64,000 bases of DNA from CAYXFD01 sp964464175 (GTDB taxonomy: Bacteria > Cloacimonadota > Cloacimonadia > Cloacimonadales > JAJBBL01): contig CAYXFD010000002.1 of the NCBI GenBank assembly GCA_964464175.1, positions 124,001 to 188,000 on the forward strand, written 5' to 3'. The notes under the pieces were generated by a model. It worked only from the letters and a program-made list of their open reading frames with translations. It was not told the origin of the DNA and did not search any database. Every line of letters begins with the position of its first letter. Position 1 is the first letter of the stretch. Positions 9,486 through 19,082 of this stretch are shown here, piece by piece. The position numbers and the translations under genes were made by a program.

Positions 9486-10661
9486 TTAGGGCAGCAGTTT
9501 GGGTTCCAGTTCAGGCTGCCGCTGCCGCTGCTTTTCGATCTCTTCAGCTACATCACGCTGGAGAGTTCTCCTTTCATGGATGGGAGGCAGTATAGTAGCC
9601 TTGAGTATGATTATCAACTCTTTATTCTGTATTTCGTGGCGGTCATATCCGGTAAGATATCTGATCCCAAAGAACCACCAGGGCAAATCCTTAAGAAGGG
9701 GAATGCCTCTTCTAAGATTTCGGGTCTGGGCAGTTGTTAAGCCTCCGATAATAGTCTCTTCACCGCTGTATAATGTCTTAAAACTCTCAACTTCAGCGGT
9801 AGTTTTGGAATAGCCTGTTGGGCTGGGGGCAGCAGTACTTCTTTCTACCCTGATACTCAATTTTATCGCTTTGTTCCGTTCTTCATCAAGAATAATGTGT
9901 GGTGTTACTCTGACGATAGTACCAGACTGAACTTGAACTTCCCTGGCTTGTTCGACTTCAACCCCTGTGCTGGTAATTCCGGCGAGAAGGATGGTATAAT
10001 CGATACCGTCCTGAACGGTACCCATTTCCCCGGAGGAGACAGTAACCTGAGGGGTAGAAATGACGTGTCCCTTATCGGAAGCTGCCAGCGCTCTGAAGAG
10101 AGATCTGACATCTACTCTGGAGGTGCCGGCATCGAAACTATGGGTTCCTGTATCAATTGTTACGATGCTTTCTGCTAATTGGGCAGCTCCGGAGACATTA
10201 GCGGAGATATTAACGCTGCCACCCACGAAAGTACTCCAATCGATTCCCAGTTCGCGAACTACATTGAAATCTGCTTCAAAGAAGGTTGCTTCAATCAGGA
10301 TATCATCGATAAACTCAATCTCTTCTTCCGGTTCGAGATCAGTCTTTTTATTGATCACAAAAGCATTAGGTCTTTCGGTCAGGAGAAGATCATTATATTG
10401 AAGTATGCTCTTGAAAGCCGCTCTCCAATGGATACTGTCCAGATTCATCCCGATTGGATCAGAAAATTCCGAGAGATCAAGGAGTGTCTTATTCTCATAT
10501 TGCAGATAGTAATCAGCAAAAATCTTTACGGCGTCAGGGAAGCGGACATTTTCTGAAAGACTTATCAGATCTGCTTCACCGGAACGAGAAGAGAACAAGT
10601 TAACAGAAGTTAAAGAGATAATAAGGGTGGTCACTAATATATAGAACTTAATGGTTTTCAT
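9486..10661 (-). CDS. Short secretin (GspD/PilQ family outer-membrane pore)
   Basis: 391 residues, against roughly 600-900 for usual GspD or PilQ proteins. A signal peptide occupies residues 1-25. Residues about 35-110 form an STN/N0-like domain ('VRFPDAVKIFADYY'). The secretin core runs from about 140 to 355, with 'VISTPQVTVSSGE', 'GTIVRVTPHI' and 'GGLTT...RGIPLLKDLPWWFFGI', all typical secretin signatures. The C-terminus is charged and rich in Gln, Glu and Pro. Family knowledge: secretins form the multimeric outer-membrane channel through which a pilus or substrate passes. The series of N1-N3 domains seen in larger relatives is missing. The ribosome-binding site AAGGAG lies 9 bases before the ATG. 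It is the last gene of the minus-strand pilT, pilMN, pilOP, secretin series, after a 178-bp gap. Confidence 0.88.
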   Translation of the reverse strand: MKTIKFYILVTTLIISLTSVNLFSSRSGEADLISLSENVRFPDAVKIFADYYLQYENKTLLDLSEFSDPIGMNLDSIHWRAAFKSILQYNDLLLTERPNAFVINKKTDLEPEEEIEFIDDILIEATFFEADFNVVRELGIDWSTFVGGSVNISANVSGAAQLAESIVTIDTGTHSFDAGTSRVDVRSLFRALAASDKGHVISTPQVTVSSGEMGTVQDGIDYTILLAGITSTGVEVEQAREVQVQSGTIVRVTPHIILDEERNKAIKLSIRVERSTAAPSPTGYSKTTAEVESFKTLYSGEETIIGGLTTAQTRNLRRGIPLLKDLPWWFFGIRYLTGYDRHEIQNKELIIILKATILPPIHERRTLQRDVAEEIEKQRQRQPELEPKLLP

Positions 10662-10839
10662 AATCTGTAACTCCTTCGGTTAAGCGCTGCGGGTATAATG
10701 AGTCATTATCTCTTACTGTGAGATTACTGCTGTTCGAAGACTTTAATCTTGCTAAGCCTGAAGATAATGTTATAGATATCTCCGGTTCGGAAATAATAGT
10801 GTGATTTGTCATTTTCATTTCATTCTCTAAGGTAGAAGG

Positions 10840-11754
10840 TTAAAAAGCTTCGATTTTCAGCCGGATATCTTCGGATATTCCTGTCGGATTGATACGGAAA
10901 ATAGCTTCCTGGTTCTCCCAGTCGAGTCTTTGCAGGGTTCCATATCTGATCTTATCACCTTCATACAACACCTCTATGTTACCGGTTCTCCGGTTTCTAA
11001 TGAACAGACGCTGTGGTGTCATCCCGACAACGATAATCTCAGAAATATCGAGCAGTTCTCTGAATTCTTCCGTATCAAAGTGCATCGGATCATGGATGCG
11101 GGGATAGAATATGTTGTAAACCAGTCTTCTTTCCCGCAAGTCTTTCAGGGCAATGTTGTGATATGGAACTCCTGTGGAGGTGTAATACGCTTGGAACTCG
11201 ATGTTAAAATTAACTTTACCCTGTTCTTCCGGCCGCAAAGTACCTAAATTGATTGTTTCGATGGTTAAGAAAAGAGGCTGTCTTTCCAGTTGGTCTATGA
11301 GAACATAGAGCAGATTGATATAAGCTTGTCCGGTAATAGAATAACGAATAAAATTCACATCCGGATCATTTTCCACAATGCCGGAGTTGACCAGTCTGAA
11401 ATTGAAATGGAAATTGTTGCGATATTTGTGAAAAATATCAAAGATATAGGATAGCGTAATCGTTGAATTATTTAGATTAGGCATTACTTTATCGGTCAAA
11501 AAAAGTTCTTCCCGTAGTTTTTCCAGTTCATTTCTCAAAGAAGGTTCGGTCGCCAATTCGGCTTGCAGCATTCTTAACTCAGTTTGAAGTTTCGTTCTAC
11601 TGACCAACAGTTCTTCATTCTCTCTTACCAGATTTCCACGAAAAAGATAAGATACTATAATCGTCAAAATAAGAAGGATAATAAGAGCAATAAGATTACG
11701 GGTTTTGTAATCAAGTCCCTTTTTATACAATAGAGTTAACTTATATTCTCTCAT
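10840..11754 (-). CDS. PilO-like inner-membrane alignment protein with PilP-like C-terminus
   Basis: 304 residues from the ATG at 11754, which lies 7 bases after the stop codon of the PilM-PilN gene. An upstream in-frame start at 11823 would overlap that gene by 62 bases and is less likely. A single membrane helix (about residues 20-40), a coiled coil (45-85) and an alpha/beta region (90-210) match the PilO/GspM layout. The last ~75 residues ('IIVVGMTPQRLFIRN...VLYEGDKI') look like the small beta domain of PilP/GspC proteins, which contacts the secretin. No separate pilP gene is present, so a PilO-PilP fusion is inferred from layout, not from strong sequence identity. It should link the cytoplasmic PilM/PilN complex to the secretin across the periplasm. 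Confidence 0.72.
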   Translation of the reverse strand: MREYKLTLLYKKGLDYKTRNLIALIILLILTIIVSYLFRGNLVRENEELLVSRTKLQTELRMLQAELATEPSLRNELEKLREELFLTDKVMPNLNNSTITLSYIFDIFHKYRNNFHFNFRLVNSGIVENDPDVNFIRYSITGQAYINLLYVLIDQLERQPLFLTIETINLGTLRPEEQGKVNFNIEFQAYYTSTGVPYHNIALKDLRERRLVYNIFYPRIHDPMHFDTEEFRELLDISEIIVVGMTPQRLFIRNRRTGNIEVLYEGDKIRYGTLQRLDWENQEAIFRINPTGISEDIRLKIEAF

Positions 11755-11761
11755 CCTTCTA

Positions 11762-13522
11762 TCAATCCTTTGATACTTCGTCAGGGGTTTCAATGAATGT
11801 TGTATCCGCAATGACAAACCCATCTAACAGGTTCGGAATCTCTTCAATTGTGTGATTGTAATATCTATTAAAACTTTTGTTGGTAATCCGTGATTCCCGC
11901 AGATAATTCAAGCGTTTTGTCTCTAAAGGATCAGGCATACCAAAGACTATCTCATAATCCCAGACGGTATGGTCCCGGACAATATCTTTGTTGATATGTT
12001 GGATAGCAGCGTCTGGGAATAATCTGGAAAGAGCAATAATATGAAGACGGTTAGTCGCCCTTCCGGTTAATTTGATGCCTTTTTGATCATTTGTCAAAGA
12101 GATCAGCCAATTAATCCGGTTCCGGCTGAAATTGTCAGAAATCTTTTCCATGATAAAATGCCACTGATTTCTTTCTCCGATCAGCAGCTGAGAACGGGCA
12201 ATATTCTGTTTTATGGTGCTGATCTCCTGTCTGATAACATTGAGGGAATCAACCTGGGCACGACTTACCTCTATCTGCGATTGGGTGCTCTCTTTTTCTA
12301 AAATAATCCGCCTGTTTTCGGTCTGTAAGTGTAAGAGTGTGTTTATACTGATAAGGGCTGCAAACAGAGTCAATCCGAGAAAAGTGAAACCTACTGCATT
12401 GATAGAGAAGAAATTCTGCTGTTCCCTCAGCTGCTTTGGAAGGAAATTAGCACGGAGCAATCCCTGTTTTTTGGGAAGGGCTGCAAGAACCGCCAGCATG
12501 ATCGGGATAATATATTCTGCTAAAGTTGTTTCATCATACCTGTCCGAATAGTCGATCAAATCCATCAGTGTGAGGGGTAACAGATATTCGACTCTGGCTT
12601 CCGGCTGCCTCTCTTTTATGTAATCAAGCATGGAGTTGTTCACTCCGTTGCCGGCAATGAAATAATTATCAATATTTGCCAGTTCGAGATGGGAGCTCTC
12701 TAATTTCAAGCGGGAAAAAAGAGTCTTAACCGTATCTTTGGAGTTTGCCCCTTCATTGATAATGGGAAGTTCTGCTAACAGATCATACCCTTTGACCAGG
12801 GTAACTCTACTGGAATCGACACCAATGTAAAGGATTGCCGTAATGGCGTCTGCTCTTAGAGAATAATTAAAACGTAAAGCATTGATCAAGGCAAATTCAT
12901 TGGTCTGGATGTAAGAATAATGATACCTTTTCTTAGCTACAGTGCGGTTGAGATTTATCAGCTTTTCCAGTAACTCCATTTTACCTTCATGGCTGACACC
13001 AACATAGGTATCGTCAATCCGCTTGATATAAGCAAAAGACATTACAGCCGGTGATGCTTCATCGAAAAACTGTTTTTTCAACTCTGAATATATCTTCTTT
13101 TTTCCCGGTTTCCCCGGTATTTCCATTTCTCTGTACGCTACATTGGAAATATCAAGATTGAGAGAAAGCTTACCATCAGCAAAATTCATCTCCCGGGCAG
13201 CTGTTTCAATAGTGTTCTCTTCTTTTCTCTCCTCTTGCTGGTCAATCTCTTCCGGAAGAAATGGGTCTTTAGGGGGTGCCGGCTGCTCCGGAGCAGGAGA
13301 GGGGGTTTCAGTATCACCATTGGATTCGAAATCAAAATCAAAGTCCATTCCGCTCATGGAATCATCGAATTCCTCTTCAGTCGATAGCGGTGTCTTAACT
13401 TCCGGAACTACTACAGAGCGGAGATCGAGAATCCGGACAAACTCTTTGTCCGCTTGTAAGTTGGCGATTTTTATTATTGAGGCATCCTGCATCAATCCGA
13501 AAGATTTCAATTCTTTTGCCAC
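11762..13522 (-). CDS. PilM-PilN fusion (GspL-like) pilus assembly protein
   Basis: 586 residues, with a GTG start at 13522 preceded by AAGGGA and lying 9 bases past the pilT stop. Residues ~1-40 form a short domain, ~45-95 an acidic, Pro-rich linker, and ~100-375 a PilM-like actin-fold region ('TAILYIGVDSSRVTLVKG', 'NYFIAGNGVN'). One membrane helix at ~390-415 is followed by a coiled coil and a PilN-like ferredoxin fold ('NRINWLISLTNDQKGIKLTG'). Family knowledge: PilM binds the N-terminus of PilN at the inner membrane and couples the motor ATPases to the periplasmic complex. In most type IV pili these are separate genes, while GspL in type II secretion has both parts in one chain, so this resembles the GspL arrangement. 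Confidence 0.85.
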   Translation of the reverse strand: MAKELKSFGLMQDASIIKIANLQADKEFVRILDLRSVVVPEVKTPLSTEEEFDDSMSGMDFDFDFESNGDTETPSPAPEQPAPPKDPFLPEEIDQQEERKEENTIETAAREMNFADGKLSLNLDISNVAYREMEIPGKPGKKKIYSELKKQFFDEASPAVMSFAYIKRIDDTYVGVSHEGKMELLEKLINLNRTVAKKRYHYSYIQTNEFALINALRFNYSLRADAITAILYIGVDSSRVTLVKGYDLLAELPIINEGANSKDTVKTLFSRLKLESSHLELANIDNYFIAGNGVNNSMLDYIKERQPEARVEYLLPLTLMDLIDYSDRYDETTLAEYIIPIMLAVLAALPKKQGLLRANFLPKQLREQQNFFSINAVGFTFLGLTLFAALISINTLLHLQTENRRIILEKESTQSQIEVSRAQVDSLNVIRQEISTIKQNIARSQLLIGERNQWHFIMEKISDNFSRNRINWLISLTNDQKGIKLTGRATNRLHIIALSRLFPDAAIQHINKDIVRDHTVWDYEIVFGMPDPLETKRLNYLRESRITNKSFNRYYNHTIEEIPNLLDGFVIADTTFIETPDEVSKD

Positions 13523-13531
13523 TTTAATCCC

Positions 13532-14752
13532 TTAACCCATTTTGTTTTGGTAGTATTGTATCAAATCTACCATTCGCTTCTTATTGTTAGCAAAGCCAAT
13601 TGCCATTTTCTTGCTGATTTGTTTGTGCATATAGAGACGAAGCAGATCCTGTTCCATCGTGTACATTCCGTGATCCTTCCCTTCCGTTACCATCTGATAG
13701 ATCTCTCCGATATTGTTGTTGATGATTGCGGCAGCAACATTGGGAGTAACGTTCAGTATCTCTTTCGCTAATACCCTCTTGCCATCAACCGAAGGTACAA
13801 GTTTTTGAGAAATAACGACACTGAGCACGTCGGCTAATCTCATCCGGACACGATGCTGCTCTTCAACCGGGCATTCGGCAACAATGCGGTGAACACTCTC
13901 GGAAGCTGAACCGGTATGAAGAGTCGAAAATACCTTGTGCCCGCTATCAGTTATCTCCAGGGCGGTCATGATCGTATCGGGATCTCTCATCTCACCGATC
14001 ACAATAATGTCAGGGTCCTGACGCAGAGACTCGATAGTCCCGTCTTTGAATGAAAGGGTATCACGCCCAACTTCCCGGTGTCTTACGATGCATTTACGAG
14101 ACTCGTGAAAATACTCGATAGGACTGCCGATGATCGTGATGTGCCCTTCATTACGTTTATTATTCATATTGATTATGGCGTCGAGAGTCGTGCTTTTTCC
14201 CGACCCGGTGATCCCGGTAATCAAAATCAATCCTTTCTTTTCGAAATCAAGATCAAATTTCCTCAGAATTGGGGGGGGGAACCCCATAGATTCCAGACTT
14301 ATCGGTGTAGGATTGATCCTGCGGAAATTAACAGCCAGAAAATCAAGATCCATATAGGCGTCTGCCCGGAAACGGTTCAGTACTCCATCTAACTCGAACT
14401 GGTAAGAAAAATCGGCGTTTTGAGAGAGCAGGATAGAATCGATCTTTTTCTCCGATAAGATTGAACAGATCAGGGCAGCAGCATTATCTTTATCGATTTC
14501 AGGGAAATCAAGACTCGGGAATTTCCGGCTGAAGATCCTCATCCAGATTTTATTATTAGAGCCCATTCCGCCAAAATCGAGGTCGGATGCTTCTAACTCA
14601 ATCATTCTGGTGAGAAATGACTCTACAGCTTTTTGTCCTTCCAGCCTGTAGTCATTGTTTTCACTGATTATCCGGTTAATTTCGGATACTCTGTCCACTC
14701 CCTGGATATAATAAGGAATCTCTTTTAGTTTTGAGGAAAATGAATAACTCAT
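13532..14752 (-). CDS. pilT: PilT-family hexameric ATPase
   Basis: 406 residues. The core has Walker A 'GITGSGKST' (residues 180-188, Lys186), Walker B with 'VIGEMRD' (Glu254) and the His box 'STLHT' (276-280), all intact, so it should hydrolyse ATP. The PAS-like N-terminal domain includes 'GGMGSNNKIW', which recurs in the receiver-ATPase fusion at 19083-20648. Family knowledge: PilT powers pilus retraction. Here it heads the minus-strand operon with pilMN, pilOP and the secretin. GGGGAA lies 7 bases before the ATG. A possible weak sigma-54 promoter lies about 90 bases upstream. Confidence 0.92.
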   Translation of the reverse strand: MSYSFSSKLKEIPYYIQGVDRVSEINRIISENNDYRLEGQKAVESFLTRMIELEASDLDFGGMGSNNKIWMRIFSRKFPSLDFPEIDKDNAAALICSILSEKKIDSILLSQNADFSYQFELDGVLNRFRADAYMDLDFLAVNFRRINPTPISLESMGFPPPILRKFDLDFEKKGLILITGITGSGKSTTLDAIINMNNKRNEGHITIIGSPIEYFHESRKCIVRHREVGRDTLSFKDGTIESLRQDPDIIVIGEMRDPDTIMTALEITDSGHKVFSTLHTGSASESVHRIVAECPVEEQHRVRMRLADVLSVVISQKLVPSVDGKRVLAKEILNVTPNVAAAIINNNIGEIYQMVTEGKDHGMYTMEQDLLRLYMHKQISKKMAIGFANNKKRMVDLIQYYQNKMG

Positions 14753-14837
14753 CTAATAGTTCCCCGAAAACAAATCCTCTGTTCTTGTCATTGCCTGTCC
14801 CAAGTTCTGTTATTCTATAAACCCATTAGTTATTTAC

Positions 14838-14853
14838 CGCTTTTATATCGCCA
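14838..14853 (-). promoter_or_regulatory. Weak sigma-54-like promoter upstream of pilT
   Basis: Minus strand reads TTGGCGATATAAAAGCGG, with GG (14852-14851) and GC (14840-14839) separated by 10 bases. The -24 half is good; the -12 half (AAGC instead of TTGC) is poor. A TGACA word lies at 14985-14989, at about the same distance as the enhancer-like elements of the pilin genes, and GTTCAT follows at 15013. Spacings this loose arise often by chance, so this is only a candidate. Confidence 0.3.
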
Positions 14854-15245
14854 AGTCGATTATATTGTCAAGAATAAAATGCCTAATCAATAGCAATAAG
14901 GCAAATATTATTCTCCGAATATCGTTGTTCAGGGGTGAACTGTTTAAGCGGCAAAAACGGGAAAAGTAGCGACAAGCCGCGTCCTGACAGCTTAGATATC
15001 TGTTCTCAAACAGTTCATGAATAATATTGAGATTAAAATTATGAAGCATTAAGACAGGTTGAATCTTTTTAGATTACTCCTGCTTAGATTGATGATTCAG
15101 CAGAGAGAGAAGGAAAAAGATACTTGTCGAATCTGTTCATAAACAAATCAAGCTATAGCTGCTCTTTTTTTTTCACTGCTATAGAAAACAGGCGATTTTT
15201 CTCAGGTTATTATAGACTTAATTGTTAGGTTAGCAGAGAAGAATT

Positions 15246-15271
15246 GCACAGTCGGGCCGAGTCTGCTGTGC
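15246..15271. repeat. G+C-rich imperfect inverted repeat
   Basis: GCACAG (15246-15251) and CTGTGC (15266-15271) flank TCGGGCCGAGTCTG. The words CAGTCGG and GGGCCGA also occur in the 50-bp palindrome at 48592-48641, so the two may belong to one intergenic family. The local G+C content is far above the surroundings. Confidence 0.4.
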
Positions 15272-15709
15272 CGATACTCTCTGATGACCTTGAGATACAA
15301 TTGGGCATCATGATATTATAGCACAGTTTGATGCTTGAGACTGTTTTTTAACGAGTTGTGTTCTTACTATGTGGAAAGGATTATGCTGAGTGATTATGAT
15401 AAGAGGGCTCACTTCCTCAGAAAAAGCTAAAGGAAGAAGTAACAAGAGGGAGGGGTGATTCGTGACACGCCCATACAAGTATTCTATCAATGATAATCAG
15501 TTGTAATTACCAAGTCTCGGGGCTATATCTCCTCTTGAAAGGATAAAACCAGAGCCGGATGCTCCAGGTGCGAAGATCAAAGAGAAGACAATAGTAAGAT
15601 TTTTGTTGACTAAGTGTTTGGAGACTAAAAGATGAATTAAAAGATATATCACTAAAAGCAGGATGTTTTTCTAAGACTGATTCAGCTAAAAAACTTTTAA
15701 GGTGAGAGT

Positions 15710-17056
15710 ATGTTAAAAGAATTTCGCTACAAAGGTACGCGAATTGACAGCGGTGCCAGATTGAGAGGTGTCTGTGCTGCAAACAGTTTATTAGAAGCCC
15801 GAAAAAAGATATACGAGCTGGCTAATGCCAATAACTTTCATGTTGATTCCATCGAAAAGAAGAGAATGTATATCTACAAGGGTATCTCTGCTACAGGAAA
15901 TAAAGTTAACGGAGAACAGGAAGCTTTTTCTAAAGAGGAATTGGTCAGGGTGTTAGAGAGTCTCAACATGACGAATATCAAAGTTGAGCCTATGCTGCTT
16001 GATTTCCGTTTTGCTCCCCCCTTCGCTGATATCGTGATGTTCATTTCTCTCTCCTCAGACATGCTAAAAGAGAACATGCGGTTTGATGAGATTCTGAAGA
16101 TTCTGGGGATGGACATGCAGAACAAGACACTGAAAAGGACGATAAGGTATATCTCCCGTGATTTGAAGCAGGGCCAGGATGCTACGGTTGTCTTTATGAA
16201 ATACGCAGACATTTTCGGAAAATTTACCTCTTATATGCTCGGTTTAGCTTCAAAATCTGGTAATATGTCCGAGATTTATGATAACACAGCCAAATATCTC
16301 GAGCGTCAGCAGGAATTTAAGAAGAATCTTCGCCAGGTATTGGTGATGCCGATGGTTACTCTAATTGCTATTGCGGTAGCTGTCGGTTACTATATCGGGG
16401 TGCTTTTCCCGGAGATAACCGAGATGTTTATTCAGTTTAACATAGAACTACCTCCGATGACAGCTGCAACACTTCAGGTAAGTTACTTTTTGCAGGACAA
16501 CTGGTGGTGGTTGTTGTTGTTATTCTTCACCCCGATCATTCTGGTAGTCTATTGGTTCAGCACTCCTAACGGAAAATTAGCCAGAGACAGATTGATCTAT
16601 AAGATTCCCATGGTAGGTCCACTGCTTCACAAAATGAGTATCGAGATCTTTTTCCGGGTTTTTGCTACTGTTTATACAGGTTCCGGTAATAACATGGAGG
16701 TTATCCAGTTATCGGCGGAAGCCTGTGGCAATGAGTATATGGAGAAGCAGGTTAAGGATGTAACTATAACCAGAATGCTCAAAGATGGAGCCGGATTGAT
16801 AGAATCACTCGCTCAGTCGGGAGTATTTACCGAGACAGTGATTTCCCGTCTGAATGCCGGATCTGCAACCGGATCGGTGAAGCGTTCCGCTGAGCAGATA
16901 GCCACCTATTATGAGAAGGAGACCGGATACAAATTCAAAGCGATACTCAGCTCAATTGATATCTTCACGGCAATGATAATCATGCTTGTCATGACCTTTT
17001 TGATAGTTGTTTCTTCCGAAACCGCTTTCATTAGACCACCGACACCGGGAGGATAA
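15710..17056 (+). CDS. pilC: PilC/GspF inner-membrane platform protein
   Basis: 448 residues with two copies of the GspF domain: about 108-235 ('FISLSSDMLKENMRFDEIL') and about 310-435 ('FFRVFATVYTGSGNNMEVI'), each followed by strongly hydrophobic helices (near residues 215-235, 265-290 and 420-440). The first ~100 residues are a less conserved cytoplasmic domain. Family knowledge: PilC is the inner-membrane core that the PilB and PilT motors turn or clamp to assemble pilin subunits. AAGGTGAG lies 3 bases before the ATG. It is followed after 188 bp by pilB on the same strand, so the two are probably co-transcribed. Confidence 0.9.
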   Translation: MLKEFRYKGTRIDSGARLRGVCAANSLLEARKKIYELANANNFHVDSIEKKRMYIYKGISATGNKVNGEQEAFSKEELVRVLESLNMTNIKVEPMLLDFRFAPPFADIVMFISLSSDMLKENMRFDEILKILGMDMQNKTLKRTIRYISRDLKQGQDATVVFMKYADIFGKFTSYMLGLASKSGNMSEIYDNTAKYLERQQEFKKNLRQVLVMPMVTLIAIAVAVGYYIGVLFPEITEMFIQFNIELPPMTAATLQVSYFLQDNWWWLLLLFFTPIILVVYWFSTPNGKLARDRLIYKIPMVGPLLHKMSIEIFFRVFATVYTGSGNNMEVIQLSAEACGNEYMEKQVKDVTITRMLKDGAGLIESLAQSGVFTETVISRLNAGSATGSVKRSAEQIATYYEKETGYKFKAILSSIDIFTAMIIMLVMTFLIVVSSETAFIRPPTPGG

Positions 17057-17244
17057 AGATCGGAGGTCTTAGAGTACGGTGGAAGATTCCGGTATCACAG
17101 TTAGCCTATTGCTAATATAATGATCCGGGGTTTTGATAGTTGAAAAAATGAGAAGAAATAATCGTTTTGAAAAGTATCAGCTCTGAGTCAGGAAGAAGAA
17201 GATATTTCACCTCTCTATAAGGAGTTATTAAAGGATATTAAGAT

Positions 17245-19026
17245 ATGAATGATAATCATTTGGTAGCCAAGCTTTTAAGATTGAAAAATATCATCAATGA
17301 TGATATTCATAATGCGATAATCAGCCGGACAAATACTCTGGGCAGCAAAGCCAAAGTTGACCGGATTCTGATCGAGGAATATCATATCGACCGTGACGCG
17401 GTCTATACAGAGATAGCTAAGATCTATGCCATTCCAAAAATTATTATCAACCTCGAAGATTTAAATGACTCGGATGTCTCGGAGGTAAAGGACATGATCA
17501 ACAGCCTCCCCAAAGAGATCAAAGAAGAGGTATTTAACAAAAGGATCATTCCCTATAAGATTCAGAAGAAAAAGAATGAGGCGTTGATTATTCTCTCGTC
17601 CGTACCGACTGATAATTTCCCCAAAACTCTGGCTGCCGTACTTAAATATAAGCGATATGAGATATTTTACTGCCCCTATGAAAAAATTGATAAGCTGATC
17701 CGGTTTATTGCCAGAACAGAAGAAGACGATTATCTGAAAAAAATCCTCGATGAATCGGAAGTACAGATCGATCTTGCCGATCAAACAGTCCAGGAAGAAG
17801 AGCAGGAAGAGCTGATTGAGCAGGAGATCAATAAGGGGGTATTGGTCTATCTGTTTGAAGCAGCTCTCATCGAAGGGGTAAAGTCCGGCGTGAGTGATAT
17901 TCATATCATTCCCTACGATAATACTTCCGTTGATATCAGATACAGACAAGACGGAAAACTGCATCTCTGGAAAAGAAAGGAGAATGTCAATCCCCAGGCT
18001 TTTCTTTCAGTTGTTAAAGACCGTTCCAATAATGTTGACCGTTTTAAGATTGATGAAGCTCAGGACGGTTTTATCCAGAGAGAGATAGAGGGTCATACTA
18101 TCCGTTTCCGGGTATCGATCCTGCCGATAGTTGCCAAAGAGCATAGCAAACACTTCGAAAGTATAGTTATTAGGATTTTGGATGACCGTAATGTTATCGA
18201 TAATATCGATGAATTGGGGTTTCTCCCGAAAGCAAGAGAGGATTTTGAAGATGCCGTGACCAGACCTCAGGGTTTGATTATTGTAACAGGTCCGACCGGA
18301 AGCGGTAAAAGTACTACTCTGTTAGCAGCTCTCTACCATGTGATAACTCCCGAAAAGAATATTCTGACGGTTGAAGATCCGGTCGAATATGTGATAAAAG
18401 GTGCCAGACAGCTTAAGATCAGCGGGAAGATGGACTTTGGTCAGGCTATCAGAGCAATACTGAGACACGATCCCGATATTGTTATGGTGGGTGAGATGCG
18501 AGATAAGGAGACTGCCGAAACAGCAATTAAGTTAGCCAATACCGGTCACTTAACCTTTTCCACTCTCCATACGAACGACGCCCCAAGTGCGGTTTCCCGT
18601 CTCTATAAGATGGAGATCGAGACCTTTCTCTTAGCTTATGCAATTAACATCATCGTTGCTCAGCGGTTGGTCAGGAAGCTTTGTGACAATTGCAAAAGAC
18701 CTGTATCAAAGGATAAATATGAGTATCTGATGCGGAACGGAATAACCGAAGAAGAGCTCAATTCAGGAAAGATCTATGAAGCAGTCGGGTGTGATAAATG
18801 CCGGGCTACCGGTTTCAAAGGTCGTAAAGCAATACATGAAGTGCTGCTTTTCAGTAAAGAAGTTCGACATGCTATAGTCAACTCCAAAACTGATATTAAT
18901 GAAGATCTGATCAGAGAAATTGCCAAAGGGCAGGGTATGCTCTCTTTGAGAGAAGCCGGTGTGGAACTGGTACGATTAGGTTTCACGACGATTGAAGAGG
19001 TTATTTATACAACCACGATCGCTTGA
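17245..19026 (+). CDS. pilB: PilB/GspE assembly ATPase
   Basis: 593 residues. The N-terminal MshEN-like domain (1-160) is followed by an acidic linker (~170-195) and the ATPase core: Walker A 'GPTGSGKST' (349-357, Lys355), 'VEDPVEY' (Asp box), 'MVGEMRD' (Walker B) and 'FSTLHTNDA' (His box). Near the C-terminus two CxxC pairs (Cys480/483 and Cys516/519) make the zinc-binding loop typical of GspE/PilB. Family knowledge: this motor powers pilus or pseudopilus extension. AAGGAGTTATTAAAGGA precedes the ATG. With PilT at 13532 and PilC beside it, the full motor set is present. Confidence 0.93.
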   Translation: MNDNHLVAKLLRLKNIINDDIHNAIISRTNTLGSKAKVDRILIEEYHIDRDAVYTEIAKIYAIPKIIINLEDLNDSDVSEVKDMINSLPKEIKEEVFNKRIIPYKIQKKKNEALIILSSVPTDNFPKTLAAVLKYKRYEIFYCPYEKIDKLIRFIARTEEDDYLKKILDESEVQIDLADQTVQEEEQEELIEQEINKGVLVYLFEAALIEGVKSGVSDIHIIPYDNTSVDIRYRQDGKLHLWKRKENVNPQAFLSVVKDRSNNVDRFKIDEAQDGFIQREIEGHTIRFRVSILPIVAKEHSKHFESIVIRILDDRNVIDNIDELGFLPKAREDFEDAVTRPQGLIIVTGPTGSGKSTTLLAALYHVITPEKNILTVEDPVEYVIKGARQLKISGKMDFGQAIRAILRHDPDIVMVGEMRDKETAETAIKLANTGHLTFSTLHTNDAPSAVSRLYKMEIETFLLAYAINIIVAQRLVRKLCDNCKRPVSKDKYEYLMRNGITEEELNSGKIYEAVGCDKCRATGFKGRKAIHEVLLFSKEVRHAIVNSKTDINEDLIREIAKGQGMLSLREAGVELVRLGFTTIEEVIYTTTIA

Positions 19027-19082
19027 TGTATTAGTGTAATAATTATGATATTTACCCGCAAGTAATGAGAATAGAGGTAGAA

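Larger units (their letters stand above)
14753..15709. other. Long intergenic region between divergent pilT and pilC
   Basis: 957 bp with no convincing gene on either strand. It should contain the promoters of both operons. I noted the weak sigma-54-like site at 14838-14853, the palindrome AGCTATAGCT followed by a T run (about 15153-15180), and the G+C-rich imperfect inverted repeat at 15246-15271. Confidence 0.6.

Noticed and set aside
10648..10818. 56-codon open frame on the minus strand between the PilO-like and secretin genes, overlapping the secretin start
   Set aside because: No ribosome-binding site, no recognisable motif, and it overlaps the secretin start in another frame. It could be a missing pilP remnant but the sequence does not show this.
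15146..15182. AGCTATAGCT followed by nine T as a terminator
   Set aside because: The stem is too short to be convincing and no gene ends nearby in the right direction.
15371..15388. GTGGAAAGGATTATGCTG as a sigma-54 promoter for pilC
   Set aside because: GG-N10-GC is present but both halves are poor, the leader would exceed 300 bases, and no enhancer-like element is found at the expected distance. Such loose matches occur by chance about once per 250 bases on each strand.
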